Positions 7,822 through 18,515 of a stretch of DNA of 64,000 bases are shown piece after piece. The notes below the pieces were generated by a model, which saw only the letters and a list, made by a program, of their open reading frames with translations, was not told the origin of the DNA and searched no databases. Positions within the stretch are counted from its first letter, which is position 1; each line of letters starts with the position of its first letter. A program made the translations under genes and the position numbers. Source of the DNA: Deltaproteobacteria bacterium (GTDB taxonomy: Bacteria > JADJOY01); contig JADJOY010000010.1 in the NCBI GenBank assembly GCA_016713535.1, positions 1-64,000 of the forward strand. The letters are read 5' to 3'.

Positions 7822-8064
7822 GTGGCAGGCCGGCGACTACACGTGATCCCCGACGCCCTCGGCTGGGCGGTTCGTGAAGAAGGCGCGAAGCAGGATCTCT
7901 CGCGCCACCTCACGCAAGCGGAGGCCATACGCGCGGCGAAGATGCGCGTGGGCACCGGTCAGATCCTGGTTCACAGCCGCTCCGGCCGCGTTCAAGCGCT
8001 CGACGACCCCGACGTACCGCACGAGCTGCGGCCCGGCGGACAACGCAGGAAGCGCGCGAGCTGA
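7822..8064 (+). CDS. DUF2188-family small protein
   Basis: An 80-residue protein starting at GTG after GGAGAG. It matches the DUF2188 pattern: HVIPDALGWAVREEGA followed by a Thr/Gln-Ala-Glu-A helix and a strand QILVHSRSGRVQ. The family's function is unknown; members often accompany stress genes. A second, diverged copy lies at 17476-17736 at the head of the encapsulin operon. Here it precedes the catalase by 80 bases, so the two may share the TTTGTAGAAA element. Confidence 0.75.
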   Translation: MAGRRLHVIPDALGWAVREEGAKQDLSRHLTQAEAIRAAKMRVGTGQILVHSRSGRVQALDDPDVPHELRPGGQRRKRAS

Positions 8065-8144
8065 TCGGCACGCGTGACGCTCTCCTCGAACCAGCCACCT
8101 ACTCACCCAGCGGCGGACACCGCGCCGCCGTCACGGGACTCCCC

Positions 8145-10646
<2,502 letters not shown>

Positions 10647-10652
10647 GGCACG

Positions 10653-12770
10653 ATGCCAACCCACGACGACTCCTCGAGCCCCGTCCCCGCCGACCCGAGC
10701 GCGCCTACGCAGCGGTCCGCGGAGGAGGAGCTCGTCGAGGCGCGGATGCGCCTCGCGGCCGTGGTCGAAACCTCCGATGACGCGATCGTCACCAAGACCC
10801 TCGACGGCGTGATCCGCACCTGGAACCGCGGCGCCGAGCGGATCTTCGGCTACCGGGCCGAAGACATCGTCGGCCAGCCGATCCAGCGCCTGCTGCCGCC
10901 CGACCGGATCGAGGAGGAGACCGACATCCTGAACCAGCTCCAGCGCGGCGAGCGGGTCGATCACTTCGAGACCAGGCGCGTCCGCAACGACGGCCGCGTG
11001 ATCGACGTGTCGGTCACGATCTCACCGCTCCGCGACGCCAGCGGGCGCGTGGTCGGCGCCTCCAAGATCGCCCGCGACATCACCGACCGCGTCCGCGCGG
11101 TCGAGAAGGTGCGCTTCCTCGCCGACGCGAGCGCGGCCCTCGCGGAGCTCAGCGACTACGAGAGCACCCTGCAGCGGATCGCGGGGCTCTCGGTCCCCGC
11201 GTTCTCGGACTGGTGCTGGGTGGACATGCAAGGCCCGGACGGCGCCATCCGCCGCCTCGCCGTCGCGCACTCGAATCCCGAGCGCGTGAACTTCGTGCGC
11301 GACCTGTGGCGGCGCTTTCCCGCGCACGAGTCCGACCCCCGTGGGCCGATGGCGGTGATGCGCGCCGGACGGCCGGTGTGGGCGCCGGAGGTGAACGACG
11401 AGGTGCTCGCGCGCTTCGCCCACGACGACGAGCACCTGCGCGCCATCCGGAGCCTCGGCCTGCGCTCGTTCGTGTGCGTGCCGCTCAAGTCGCGCACGGG
11501 CGCGATCGGCGCGGTGACGTTCATGACGGCCGAGTCGGGCCGCGCCTACCAGCTCGACGACCTGCACGCGGCCGAGGACCTCGCGCACCGCGCGGTGATC
11601 ACGATCGAGAACTCCCGGCTGCTCGCCGAGCTCAAGGAGTCGGACCGGCGCAAGGACGAGTTCCTGGCGGTCCTCGCCCACGAGCTGCGCAACCCGCTCG
11701 CGCCGATCCGCAACGCCACCCAGGTGCTGCGCGCCAAGGCGCCGCCGATCCCCGAGCTGCTGTGGGCGCGCGACGTGATCGACCGCCAGGTGAGCCAGCT
11801 GACACGGCTCGTCGACGACCTCCTCGACGTGTCGCGGATCGCGCAGGGCAAGCTCGAGCTGCGCAAGCAGCGCGTGGCGCTCTCCACCGTCGTCAACGAC
11901 GCGGTCGAGGCGGTGCGGCCGCTGGTCGCGAAGTGGGGCCACCAGCTCACCGTCGACATCCCGTCCGAGACCGTCCTCGTCGAGGGCGATGCGAGCCGCC
12001 TCGCGCAGGTGCTCCTCAACCTGCTCGACAACGCCGCCAAGTACACCGACCAGGGCGGGAGCATCCGGCTCTCGGCGAAGCGCGAGGGCGACGAGGTCGT
12101 GATCCGCGTCGCGGACAACGGCATCGGCATCCCGCCCGACATGCTGCGGCGGATCTTCGAGATGTTCATGCAGGTCGACCGCTCGCTCGAGCGCACGCGG
12201 GAAGGTCTCGGGATCGGGCTCACGCTGGTCGAGCGGCTGGTCGCCCTCCACGGCGGGACCATCTCGGCCAACAGCGCGGGCCCCGGCACGGGCACCGAGT
12301 TCGTGGTGCGGCTCCCCGCCATCGGCGCGGACGCGGCCGGCGCGGCGGTCGACCGCGAGCTCGGCGATACGCCGGTGCCGAGGGGCGGGCTACGGGTGCT
12401 GGTCGTCGACGACAACCAGGACTCCGCCGACAGCCTCGCGATGCTGCTGCGGCTGGGCAACCACGAGGTCCGCACCGCCAACGACGGCGCCGCGGCGCTC
12501 GGTGCGGACGCCTCGTTCTTGCCCGACGTGCTGGTGCTGGACATCGGCCTGCCCAAGCTCAACGGCTACGAGGTCGCGCGGCGCATCCGCGCGCAGCGCG
12601 GGCGGCGACCGGTGCTGGTCGCGATGACGGGCTGGGGCCAGCAGGAAGACCGCCGTCGCTCGAGCGACGCGGGCTTCGATCATCACATGACGAAGCCGAT
12701 CGACTTCCACGCGCTCAAGGCGATCCTCGCCGGCGTCGCGGCCAGCCACCCGCCGAGCGCGGGACCTTGA
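10653..12770 (+). CDS. PAS-GAF hybrid sensor histidine kinase/response regulator
   Basis: A 705-residue soluble hybrid kinase. A PAS domain (about 30-150; DGVIRTWNRGAERIFGY) is followed by a GAF domain (about 165-325), a HisKA domain with His343 in LAHELRNPLAP, a HATPase_c domain (LLDNAAKYTD, DNGIGIP) and a C-terminal REC domain with phospho-acceptor Asp630 (LVLDIGLPKLNGYE). No transmembrane segment is seen, so it is cytoplasmic. There is no output domain; phosphate would pass to another partner. The ATG lies 6 bases after katE with GAGG overlapping the katE stop, so an oxidative or redox cue is plausible (inference). Confidence 0.93.
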   Translation: MPTHDDSSSPVPADPSAPTQRSAEEELVEARMRLAAVVETSDDAIVTKTLDGVIRTWNRGAERIFGYRAEDIVGQPIQRLLPPDRIEEETDILNQLQRGERVDHFETRRVRNDGRVIDVSVTISPLRDASGRVVGASKIARDITDRVRAVEKVRFLADASAALAELSDYESTLQRIAGLSVPAFSDWCWVDMQGPDGAIRRLAVAHSNPERVNFVRDLWRRFPAHESDPRGPMAVMRAGRPVWAPEVNDEVLARFAHDDEHLRAIRSLGLRSFVCVPLKSRTGAIGAVTFMTAESGRAYQLDDLHAAEDLAHRAVITIENSRLLAELKESDRRKDEFLAVLAHELRNPLAPIRNATQVLRAKAPPIPELLWARDVIDRQVSQLTRLVDDLLDVSRIAQGKLELRKQRVALSTVVNDAVEAVRPLVAKWGHQLTVDIPSETVLVEGDASRLAQVLLNLLDNAAKYTDQGGSIRLSAKREGDEVVIRVADNGIGIPPDMLRRIFEMFMQVDRSLERTREGLGIGLTLVERLVALHGGTISANSAGPGTGTEFVVRLPAIGADAAGAAVDRELGDTPVPRGGLRVLVVDDNQDSADSLAMLLRLGNHEVRTANDGAAALGADASFLPDVLVLDIGLPKLNGYEVARRIRAQRGRRPVLVAMTGWGQQEDRRRSSDAGFDHHMTKPIDFHALKAILAGVAASHPPSAGP

Positions 12771-12814
12771 GCGCCGCGGGTCTGTGAAGAAGCCGAGCGA
12801 GAGCGAAGCGCCGC

Positions 12815-12858
12815 GGAGGGATGGAGCCACTCGTCGCTACGAAGGCCATCGTAGCGAC
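12815..12858. repeat. REP-like hairpin (family B relative)
   Basis: GGAGGGATGGAGCCACTCG is followed by a 10-bp perfect stem GTCGCTACGA (12833-12842) / TCGTAGCGAC (12849-12858) with a 6-base loop. The unit resembles the GGGGGATGGAACCCCCGTCGCTACGATGGCC elements at 3910 and 53449. It lies between the hybrid kinase and the convergent glycosidase gene and could act as a bidirectional terminator. Confidence 0.6.
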
Positions 12859-12944
12859 GCGGCTTCCGGGAGCGACCCCGATGGAACGATTCACAGCCGC
12901 CGCGTGACCGCGGACGCGAGGGCCAGCGCGAGACCGGCGTCGGC

Positions 12945-14805
12945 TCAGCGGCGCGAGCGCACGTGCCGCAGCGCGATCATCCCGAGCGCCGCCGCGAGCG
13001 GCGGCACCGCGCGCGCCGCACCGTCCCCCGAGGCCGCGTCCGCGCCGAGCGCGGCGCAGCCGAGGCTGGTGCCGGGCGGCGTCACGGCGTTGCAGTCGTT
13101 GTCGAGCGAGTCACCTTGGTTCTCGGGCAGCCCCGGCGAGACCAGCGCGTTGAGGTCGTTGCAGTCGACCGGCCGCGGATAGCCGTCTAGGTCGGCGTCG
13201 AGCGACGCGTTCGCCCACACCACCGCGATCGGCTCGGGCCCGACGTCGAGCGCGCCGAGGTTCGCGGCGAGCGGGTGCTCGAGGTGGTCCATCACGTACG
13301 TGGTGGCGTTGGCCGGGATGCCGAGCAGCAGGCGCGCGTCCTGGGCGACCCGGTCGGCGGCTCGCCACGCGAACGCCACGTGCGAGGCGCCGTCACCGTG
13401 GTCGAACACGTAGACCTCGGTGCCGCTCGCGACGAAGCTGCGCGCGAAGTGGTAGCCGCTCTTCTCGTTCAATAGCTTCGCGACGAGCTGGAAGCTGCGC
13501 CGGGCGAGGCGCTCGGTCGAGGCATTCGGATAGATGGGCGTGAAGCCGCCGAAGCTGAAGAGCGGCGTGTAGCTCATGTGCTCGACGCCGTCGGCGAGCG
13601 CGAGCACCATCTTCTTCACCAGCCACACCGCCTGGTCGCTCTCGCTCACCAGTGTGTCGGCACCGCTCGGGGGCGCGTCGCCGAAGCCGAGCTCGGTGAA
13701 CCAGATCGGCTTCGCGGAGCGCATCCGCGCGCGATGGAGCTCGACGACGTCGGGCTGCATCTCCCAGAAGTCGTACGAGTGGATGGCCACGATGTCGTAG
13801 AACGCGTCGGCGGCGAAGAAGGCGTCGATGAGGCCGCGCGCGGGCGCGCCACGGGTCGTTCTCGAAGTTGAGGAAGAGGTCGGTGTCCGAGAGCGGCAGC
13901 GCCATGAGCCGCGCGATCGGATAGTTGGTCGTGAAATACGTGGCGCCGTACGCACGCACGCTCGCGTCGTAGGCGTTGCCGTGCGCGCGGCCGAGCTCGT
14001 GCAACAGGTAGAGCCCGACCTCGTGGCTCGCGAGCCCGCCGGCCACGATCCTGGCGTCGGGGTTGGCCGCCTTCACCGCGCGGTAGAAGGTCGGCAGCGT
14101 GCCGATCGCGGGGTCGCCGCCGACGCCGCCGAAGTAGTCCGCGGCGGTGCCGTACCAGAAGCTCTTCTGGTCCGGCTCCTCGACGCACGACCAGTAGTCG
14201 ATCTTGGGCAGCAGCTCGCCAGGATTCTTCGGATCGGGCGTGGTGCCGGCGTAGCGGGACGCCATCGCGTACACGAAGTCGTACCAGGGCGAGGTGTTGC
14301 CGGGGGCGTCGTCGGTGAGGACGCGCGGCGGATACGACTCGCTGCCGAGCCCGTCCTTGGAGCCGAGATACTCGCCGTTCTTCGAGTCGTAGGTCGCGGT
14401 GTCGACCGGCCAGCCGTCGGCCGAGCCCGCGAACGGGTTCATCGCGCCGCCGCCGGGACGCACCCGCATCAGCACCTGCGAGACGCCGTAGTCGAAGGCA
14501 TTGCGCACGTCGCCGTCGAGGAGGTTGACGGCGATCGAGTCGAAGTTGCGGCCGTCGGGCGCGAGCACCGGCCAGCTCAGGCTGTCGCCGACCGCCTCGT
14601 AGAGGTTGGCCCCCATCGACGGCAGGTAGCTGTACCACGCGCCGACGACCTCGCCGCCGAAGGTGGGAGCCGGCGCGGTGGCCGCGGTGGCGCGCCCCGC
14701 GAGCACCAGCGCGGCGGCGAGCGCCGACGTCGCGAGAGTGACGCCCACCGCTCGGCCGGTCCGCAGCCGGTCGCGAGACGGGCGCGCTCGGGAGGTGGAG
14801 TGCAC
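12945..14805 (-). CDS. Secreted clan-A glycosidase with MopE motif and sorting tail (frameshifted)
   Basis: Two leftward frames join into one protein. The upstream frame (GTG at 14805, box GAGGTG) carries a signal peptide and a TIM-barrel start, with YWSCVEEPDQKSFW resembling the acid/base end of strand 4. It reads to NFENDPWRA, then a one-base shift near 13845 moves to the frame ARGLIDAFFAADAF with IWFTELGFGD, the likely nucleophile Glu. After the barrel come a calcium-type motif (DADLDGYPRPVDCND ... DNDCN), a Cys and a hydrophobic/Arg tail like that at 1395-1850. GH39/GH5-like fold is inferred; substrate unknown. The shift lies in a CG-alternating run and may be a sequencing error. Confidence 0.7.
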
Positions 14806-15177
14806 GACACCTCGCCGATCGCGAGGCCCTTCGCCGGGGCTCGATCTCACACGCGCTCCGACGTTCCGATGGCGGCGCCCGGCGAAAAAGCAAGAAACAT
14901 TCCCGGGCTGTCCCGCCATCCGAGACATTCCGGCGCGGTCATGGACGGTCCGCGCGGCAGCGGCGGAACGCTCGAACAACGTTAGGAAAAGCTCGATCGT
15001 CGCGAGCGAGCGCGGAGGCCCTGAGCGAGAGCGCTAGGCCCGTGGCCACTCGCTTTTCGGCGTGGCGAGCGCCATGGATCCGGTGTCGGCTTCAAGCGAT
15101 TGACGCCGTCGGCTCACGCGGCACGACGCAGCGCCACGTCCGCGAGCCAGCGCGCCGGGCTCCGACCCCCAACGAGC
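14806..15177. other. Intergenic upstream of the glycosidase
   Basis: It holds the promoter side of the leftward glycosidase gene and ends at the strong hairpin at 15178. In-frame ATG codons at about 14925-14979 could extend the glycosidase but would place a long charged stretch before its signal peptide. No other gene or repeat was recognised. Confidence 0.35.
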
Positions 15178-15222
15178 GACCGGCCGGACCCCGCCGACTC
15201 TCGTCGGGGGGTCCGGCCGGTC
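15178..15222. terminator. Long perfect hairpin, likely terminator
   Basis: GACCGGCCGGACCCC (15178-15192) pairs perfectly with GGGGTCCGGCCGGTC (15208-15222), a 15-bp stem with a 15-base loop. It lies about 50 bases past the stop of the leftward CsbD gene and upstream of the glycosidase. A U-tract is absent on either side, but the stem is very strong, so it may stop or stabilise the CsbD transcript. Confidence 0.6.
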
Positions 15223-15270
15223 CGTTCGAAGCGCCGGCGCCGCGGGCCACGAGGGCCGCGGCGCCGCCGG

Positions 15271-15444
15271 TCAACGCGGCTTCTTGGCCGCGTCCTTCAC
15301 CGCATCGACGACCTTGGCCGCGCCGCTCTTCACCTTGCCGGCCGCCTGATCCACCTTGCCCTCGCGCTTGAGCTTGTCGTCGTCGGCGAGCGCGCCCGCC
15401 GCTTCCTTCGCGCGTCCCTTGGCCTTGTCCATTTCACCACTCAT
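15271..15444 (-). CDS. CsbD-like stress protein
   Basis: A 57-residue hydrophilic, Lys/Ala/Asp-rich helical protein: MDKAKGRAKEAAGAL and KVDQAAGKVKSGAAK are the two characteristic CsbD repeats. CsbD-like proteins are induced in general stress and have no known enzymatic role. The start ATG has a GGAGGCGGATC box. It is the most downstream gene of a leftward series (OmpA-like protein, small membrane protein). Confidence 0.88.
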   Translation of the reverse strand: MSGEMDKAKGRAKEAAGALADDDKLKREGKVDQAAGKVKSGAAKVVDAVKDAAKKPR

Positions 15445-15518
15445 GATCCGCCTCCAGGCATCCCGCGATGACGCGGGTGCGTGCGTTCGGGGTTCGTTGC
15501 TGCGTTTCGTCGCGCCGT

Positions 15519-16136
15519 TCACTTCGTGATGGGCGCGTGGAACACCACCACGGCCTTGTTCGGGCCCCCCGCGGTGCGCAGGTAGTGCGCGACCTCGGCG
15601 ACCCGCGCCGAGTCGGCGCTGGTGGTCTTGTAGGCGTCCTTGACCTTCGCGTCGTCGGTGGCGAGGAGCTTGGCGATCGGGTTCGCGGCGCTCGACATGT
15701 CGTAGGACTCGATCTTGCCGGTGACGCCGAGCTTCTCGAGCTGGGCCTTGACCGCCGCGAGCCTGCCCTTGGCGAGGCTCGTGTCGGCGTCCGCGAGCTT
15801 CGCCCCGTCCGGGGGCAGGGCCTTGTCGGACCACGCCGCCAGGGTCACCTCGCCTCCGGCCATGCCGGGATCGAAGCTCTTGAGCAGCGCCTCGATGTCG
15901 CGCGCCTCACCGACGCTCACGACGGCGCTGCCGGCGTCGAAGTCGATCGTCACGGCGCGCTTGTCCATGGCGTCGAACGCCATCGACTTCACGCCGACCG
16001 CGGCCTTGTGCGCCGCGTCGGCGGCGTCGTCCTTGATGGTGTCGGCGGCGCGGGCGGACGCGCCGAACGCCGTGGCGCCCATCGCCAGCGCGGTCGCGAG
16101 TGCGAGCGAGCGAGCCGTCCTTCGTCGTGCGTTCAT
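15519..16136 (-). CDS. Periplasmic protein with a degenerate OmpA-like domain
   Basis: A 205-residue protein with signal peptide (LALATALAMGATAFGASARA). The mature part reads TIDFDAGSAVVSVGEARDIEALL and later AAWSDKALPP, DTSLAKGRLAAVKAQLEKLG, in the order strand, helix and 'A..RA..V...L...G' helix typical of OmpA C-terminal peptidoglycan-binding domains, though the usual NxxLSxxRA motif is altered. A helical tail follows. GGAG precedes the ATG. Location in the periplasm is well supported, peptidoglycan binding only weakly. Confidence 0.65.
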   Translation of the reverse strand: MNARRRTARSLALATALAMGATAFGASARAADTIKDDAADAAHKAAVGVKSMAFDAMDKRAVTIDFDAGSAVVSVGEARDIEALLKSFDPGMAGGEVTLAAWSDKALPPDGAKLADADTSLAKGRLAAVKAQLEKLGVTGKIESYDMSSAANPIAKLLATDDAKVKDAYKTTSADSARVAEVAHYLRTAGGPNKAVVVFHAPITK

Positions 16137-16238
16137 GTGTCGGTCTCCGTCATCCGCCGGATGGCGTCCGTCGTGCTCGCGCGAACGCGAGCGCAGGCGG
16201 CCTGGCACCGCGGATCGAGTGAGTTGCGCGCGGGGTTC

Positions 16239-16361
16239 TCAGCAGCGCCGCGCCAGCAGCGCGAGCAGCACGATCCCGGCAGGGGCGCCGAGCAGCCAGA
16301 GGATGAACGCGGCGCCAGCCCGGCCGGACTGATCTCGTAGCAACTTCAGCTTGGTCGTCAT
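16239..16361 (-). CDS. 40-residue single-pass membrane protein
   Basis: A short leftward gene, ATG at 16361 preceded by GGAGAGCTGTC and ending in TGA. It encodes a basic N-terminus (MTTKLKLLRDQSGR), one transmembrane helix (AAFILWLLGAPAGIVLLALL) and ends ARRC. Such peptides are common in envelope-stress gene clusters. Function unknown. The good ribosome binding site and the helix support a real gene despite its size. Confidence 0.6.
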   Translation of the reverse strand: MTTKLKLLRDQSGRAGAAFILWLLGAPAGIVLLALLARRC

Positions 16362-16452
16362 GACAGCTCTCCGTTTCGAGTCGACGCGTTGCGATCCGGC
16401 GCCACGTCGACCGAGGTGGGTGGGTTCGGGGCGCGCCGTTCCCCACCGACGT

Positions 16453-16920
16453 TCACGGACACCACCGCAACGTCAGGTGCTTCACTCCGAACTCCTTGGC
16501 GGCTTCACGGTCGTCACCGAAGTAGACGTCGAGGCGGCGATACCAGCGGCCGCCCATCTTGTCGGCGACCACCCACTCGCCCGGGAGCTCGTCGAGGTGG
16601 ATCCGCGTGCCCTCGCCGAGCCCGAGCTGGTAGAGGTCTTCCGAGACCGCGACGACGCGCTTGCCCGGGTGGAGGCGATCGCCGAAGGCCGTGGTGTGCG
16701 GCGACGAGTCGGTCTGCGCCTGCTCCGAGTTGTAGGCCGTCACGGTGACGGGCAACGCGCAGTCGGTCTCCATCGCCGGCGGTCCGCCGATCGACCCCGC
16801 GGTCAGCGCATCGTTCGGGTCCCGCGGGAGCAACGAATGCGCGGCCACGAGCGTGAGCGCGCCACCCGCGGCGGCGAGCCACATGCGTGGCGTGAGGCGA
16901 GGCACCGGACGGTGGCGCAT
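16453..16920 (-). CDS. 3D-domain (MltA/RpfB-like) protein
   Basis: A 155-residue protein with an N-terminal membrane anchor or signal (MWLAAAGGALTLVAAHSLL). Its C-terminal 3D domain, named for three aspartates, reads VTVTAYNSEQAQTD, HTTAFGDRLHPGKRVVAVSEDL, EWVVADKMGGRWYRRLDVYFGDD. This double-psi barrel resembles the catalytic part of MltA lytic transglycosylases and RpfB, so action on peptidoglycan in the periplasm is likely. The start at 16920 is uncertain; MWLAAA at 16884 is an alternative. Confidence 0.82.
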   Translation of the reverse strand: MRHRPVPRLTPRMWLAAAGGALTLVAAHSLLPRDPNDALTAGSIGGPPAMETDCALPVTVTAYNSEQAQTDSSPHTTAFGDRLHPGKRVVAVSEDLYQLGLGEGTRIHLDELPGEWVVADKMGGRWYRRLDVYFGDDREAAKEFGVKHLTLRWCP

Positions 16921-16934
16921 CGGCGTGCTCGCGC

Positions 16935-17144
16935 TCACCGCGCGCCGCGGCGCAGACGCCGCTCGTCGCAGGTGTCGGGGTGCCAGGTGCGATACGCGGC
17001 CGGTTCGCTCTTCGGCGACGAGGGCGGATGCGGCGCGACGTCCTCGGCGCGTGAGCGGCTCTTCCTTTCGGTGTGCTGCGGCTCGCGATCGTCGCGAGCG
17101 CGGTCGGGCCGAGGGGGCTGCGGGTGGATTCGTTCGGTGTGCAT
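16935..17144 (-). CDS. Small hydrophilic protein, tentative
   Basis: A 69-residue frame with a good GGAGGT box 9 bases before its ATG. The product is Arg/Pro/His/Ser-rich (HPQPPRPDRARDDREPQH) without hydrophobic segments or a known domain. It precedes the 3D-domain gene by 14 bases in the same direction, which argues for translation, but composition bias could equally produce such a frame by chance. Confidence 0.35.
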   Translation of the reverse strand: MHTERIHPQPPRPDRARDDREPQHTERKSRSRAEDVAPHPPSSPKSEPAAYRTWHPDTCDERRLRRGAR

Positions 17145-17475
17145 GGCTCACGACCTCCGCGCCGAGACATCGCAACGGCCGTGCCGCATGCGCCGAGGCG
17201 ACGCGATCCGCCGATGCGGCGCTGAAACCCGCGCGCGGCGCCCGCGATCGCCTCGCACCTCGAAGCCCTTTGAAGACTTTTCACCGCGCCTTTCGTGAAT
17301 CACGCGTCGCGGTGCATGGCTCGGCACGGAAAAGAGTGAGAGCGCGCGAGCGGCGGCACTGGCACGGGTGTTGCCGGAGGAGCCCTCGTCCCCGCGGCTG
17401 TCGCGAGGATCCAGCGCCCTTCACCGCCGAGCACGATCCCCGCGACGCCAGTCGGACGGGGATGGGAGAGCCCGC
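17145..17475. other. Divergent promoter region before the encapsulin operon
   Basis: About 330 bases separate the leftward small-protein gene from the rightward DUF2188-encapsulin operon. A slightly A/T-richer patch (CCTTTGAAGACTTTTCACC, 17269-17287) is the best candidate promoter area. No TTTGTAGAAA element and no repeat was seen here. Confidence 0.35.
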
Positions 17476-17736
17476 ATGAGCACCCATCGATTTCACGTCG
17501 TCCCGATGGGCGACGCCTGGACGCTTCGGCGCGAGGGCGCGACCCGCACGCTCACTCGCTACCGCAGTCCCGCCGAGGCCACCGACGCCGCGCGCCGCCG
17601 CTGGGGCGGTGCGTGCGAGGTGATCGTTCACGACCGCGAGCCGCAGCGCGACGCGCGGGCGCAGCGCCGCGGTCTCGACGCGCTCGCGGCCGCGTTCGGC
17701 GTCACTCGCGTTCCGGGCGGCGAAGCCGCGAGCTGA
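17476..17736 (+). CDS. DUF2188-family protein heading the encapsulin operon
   Basis: An 86-residue DUF2188 protein: STHRFHVVPMGDAWTLRREGATRTLTRYRSP, a helix (AEATDAARRRWGGA) and a strand (CEVIVHDREPQ) with a helical C-terminal extension. GGGAGAG precedes the ATG. It is a paralogue of the protein at 7822-8064. It lies 42 bases before the Pro-rich gene and in line with EncFtn and the encapsulin shell, so co-transcription is likely. Its biochemical role is unknown. Confidence 0.78.
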   Translation: MSTHRFHVVPMGDAWTLRREGATRTLTRYRSPAEATDAARRRWGGACEVIVHDREPQRDARAQRRGLDALAAAFGVTRVPGGEAAS

Positions 17737-17778
17737 GCGAGGCGTGGCGCCTAGGCGCCCGCTCTCACGGGAGACACG

Positions 17779-18066
17779 ATGAGACCATTCGACGCCGCGC
17801 CGCTGACGCCCGAGCCACCCCGGATCCCGATCCACGATCCCGCGGTGCCGACCCCGCACGATCCGCCGGCGCCGCCGCCCGCGCACGACCCGCCGGTCCC
17901 ACCATCTCGCGACCCGGTCCCCGGCGAGCGCCCCGAGGTGCCGCCGCCCGAGCTGCCGCCGGGCACGCCGCCGGAGCACCCGATCGACGATCCCGCGCCT
18001 GGCGGCGCTCCTCCCGGCCACCAGCCCGCGATGCGCACCCGCGAGCTCGCCGCGAGGTGTTCATGA
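17779..18066 (+). CDS. Pro-rich protein coupled to EncFtn
   Basis: A 95-residue acidic protein built of proline-rich repeats with recurrent HDP, RDP and DDP triplets (PTPHDPPAPPPAHDPPVPPS). It has no hydrophobic segment and must be extended. GGGAGACACG precedes the ATG and its TGA overlaps the ATG of EncFtn (ATGA), so translation of the two is coupled. It could be an encapsulin-associated linker or surface protein (inference); no cargo-loading peptide of the LxxGxL type was found in it. Confidence 0.65.
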   Translation: MRPFDAAPLTPEPPRIPIHDPAVPTPHDPPAPPPAHDPPVPPSRDPVPGERPEVPPPELPPGTPPEHPIDDPAPGGAPPGHQPAMRTRELAARCS

Positions 18067-18497
18067 GCTACCACGAGCCCACGGCCGAGCTCGAGCCCCA
18101 GGACCGTGACCTGCACCGCGCGCTGCTCAGCCTCAAGGAAGAGGTCGAGGCGATCGACTGGTACCACCAGCGCTGGGTGACCGCGACCGATCCGGCGCTC
18201 AAGGCGATCCTCGCCCACAACCGCGACGAGGAGATCGAGCACGCGTGCATGACGCTCGAGTGGCTGCGCCGCATCAGCCCCACGTGGCGCTCCGTGATCG
18301 CCACATATCTGTACGCGCAGGGCGACATCACCGCCGTCGAGGACTCCGCGGAGAAGAGCGGTGGCGCCGAGAACGGCCGGGGACGCTCCGCGACGAACGA
18401 CGAAGCGGCGGACGAGCCAGGCCTCGGCGGGCTCGCCATCGGCCAGCTCGGCGCGAGCGCCACGGGCGACGCCGCGCGAGCCGCGAACGAAACCTGA
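18063..18497 (+). CDS. Encapsulated ferritin-like protein (EncFtn)
   Basis: A 144-residue encapsulin cargo ferroxidase. The two-helix half-ferritin (about 12-95) carries the EncFtn metal and entry residues: Glu26, Glu29, Trp33 and Tyr34 in EEVEAIDWYHQR, then Glu57 and His60 in HNRDEEIEHACMTLEW. The Trp-to-Glu spacing equals that of the Rhodospirillum rubrum protein. The Ala/Gly-rich tail contains GGLAIGQL (122-129), resembling the encapsulin targeting peptide (LTIGSL-like) but followed by 15 more residues. Dimers of such proteins oxidise Fe(II) inside the shell made by the next gene, 18 bases downstream. Confidence 0.92.
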   Translation: MSYHEPTAELEPQDRDLHRALLSLKEEVEAIDWYHQRWVTATDPALKAILAHNRDEEIEHACMTLEWLRRISPTWRSVIATYLYAQGDITAVEDSAEKSGGAENGRGRSATNDEAADEPGLGGLAIGQLGASATGDAARAANET

Positions 18498-18515
18498 ACC
18501 CGAGGAGATGCACCG

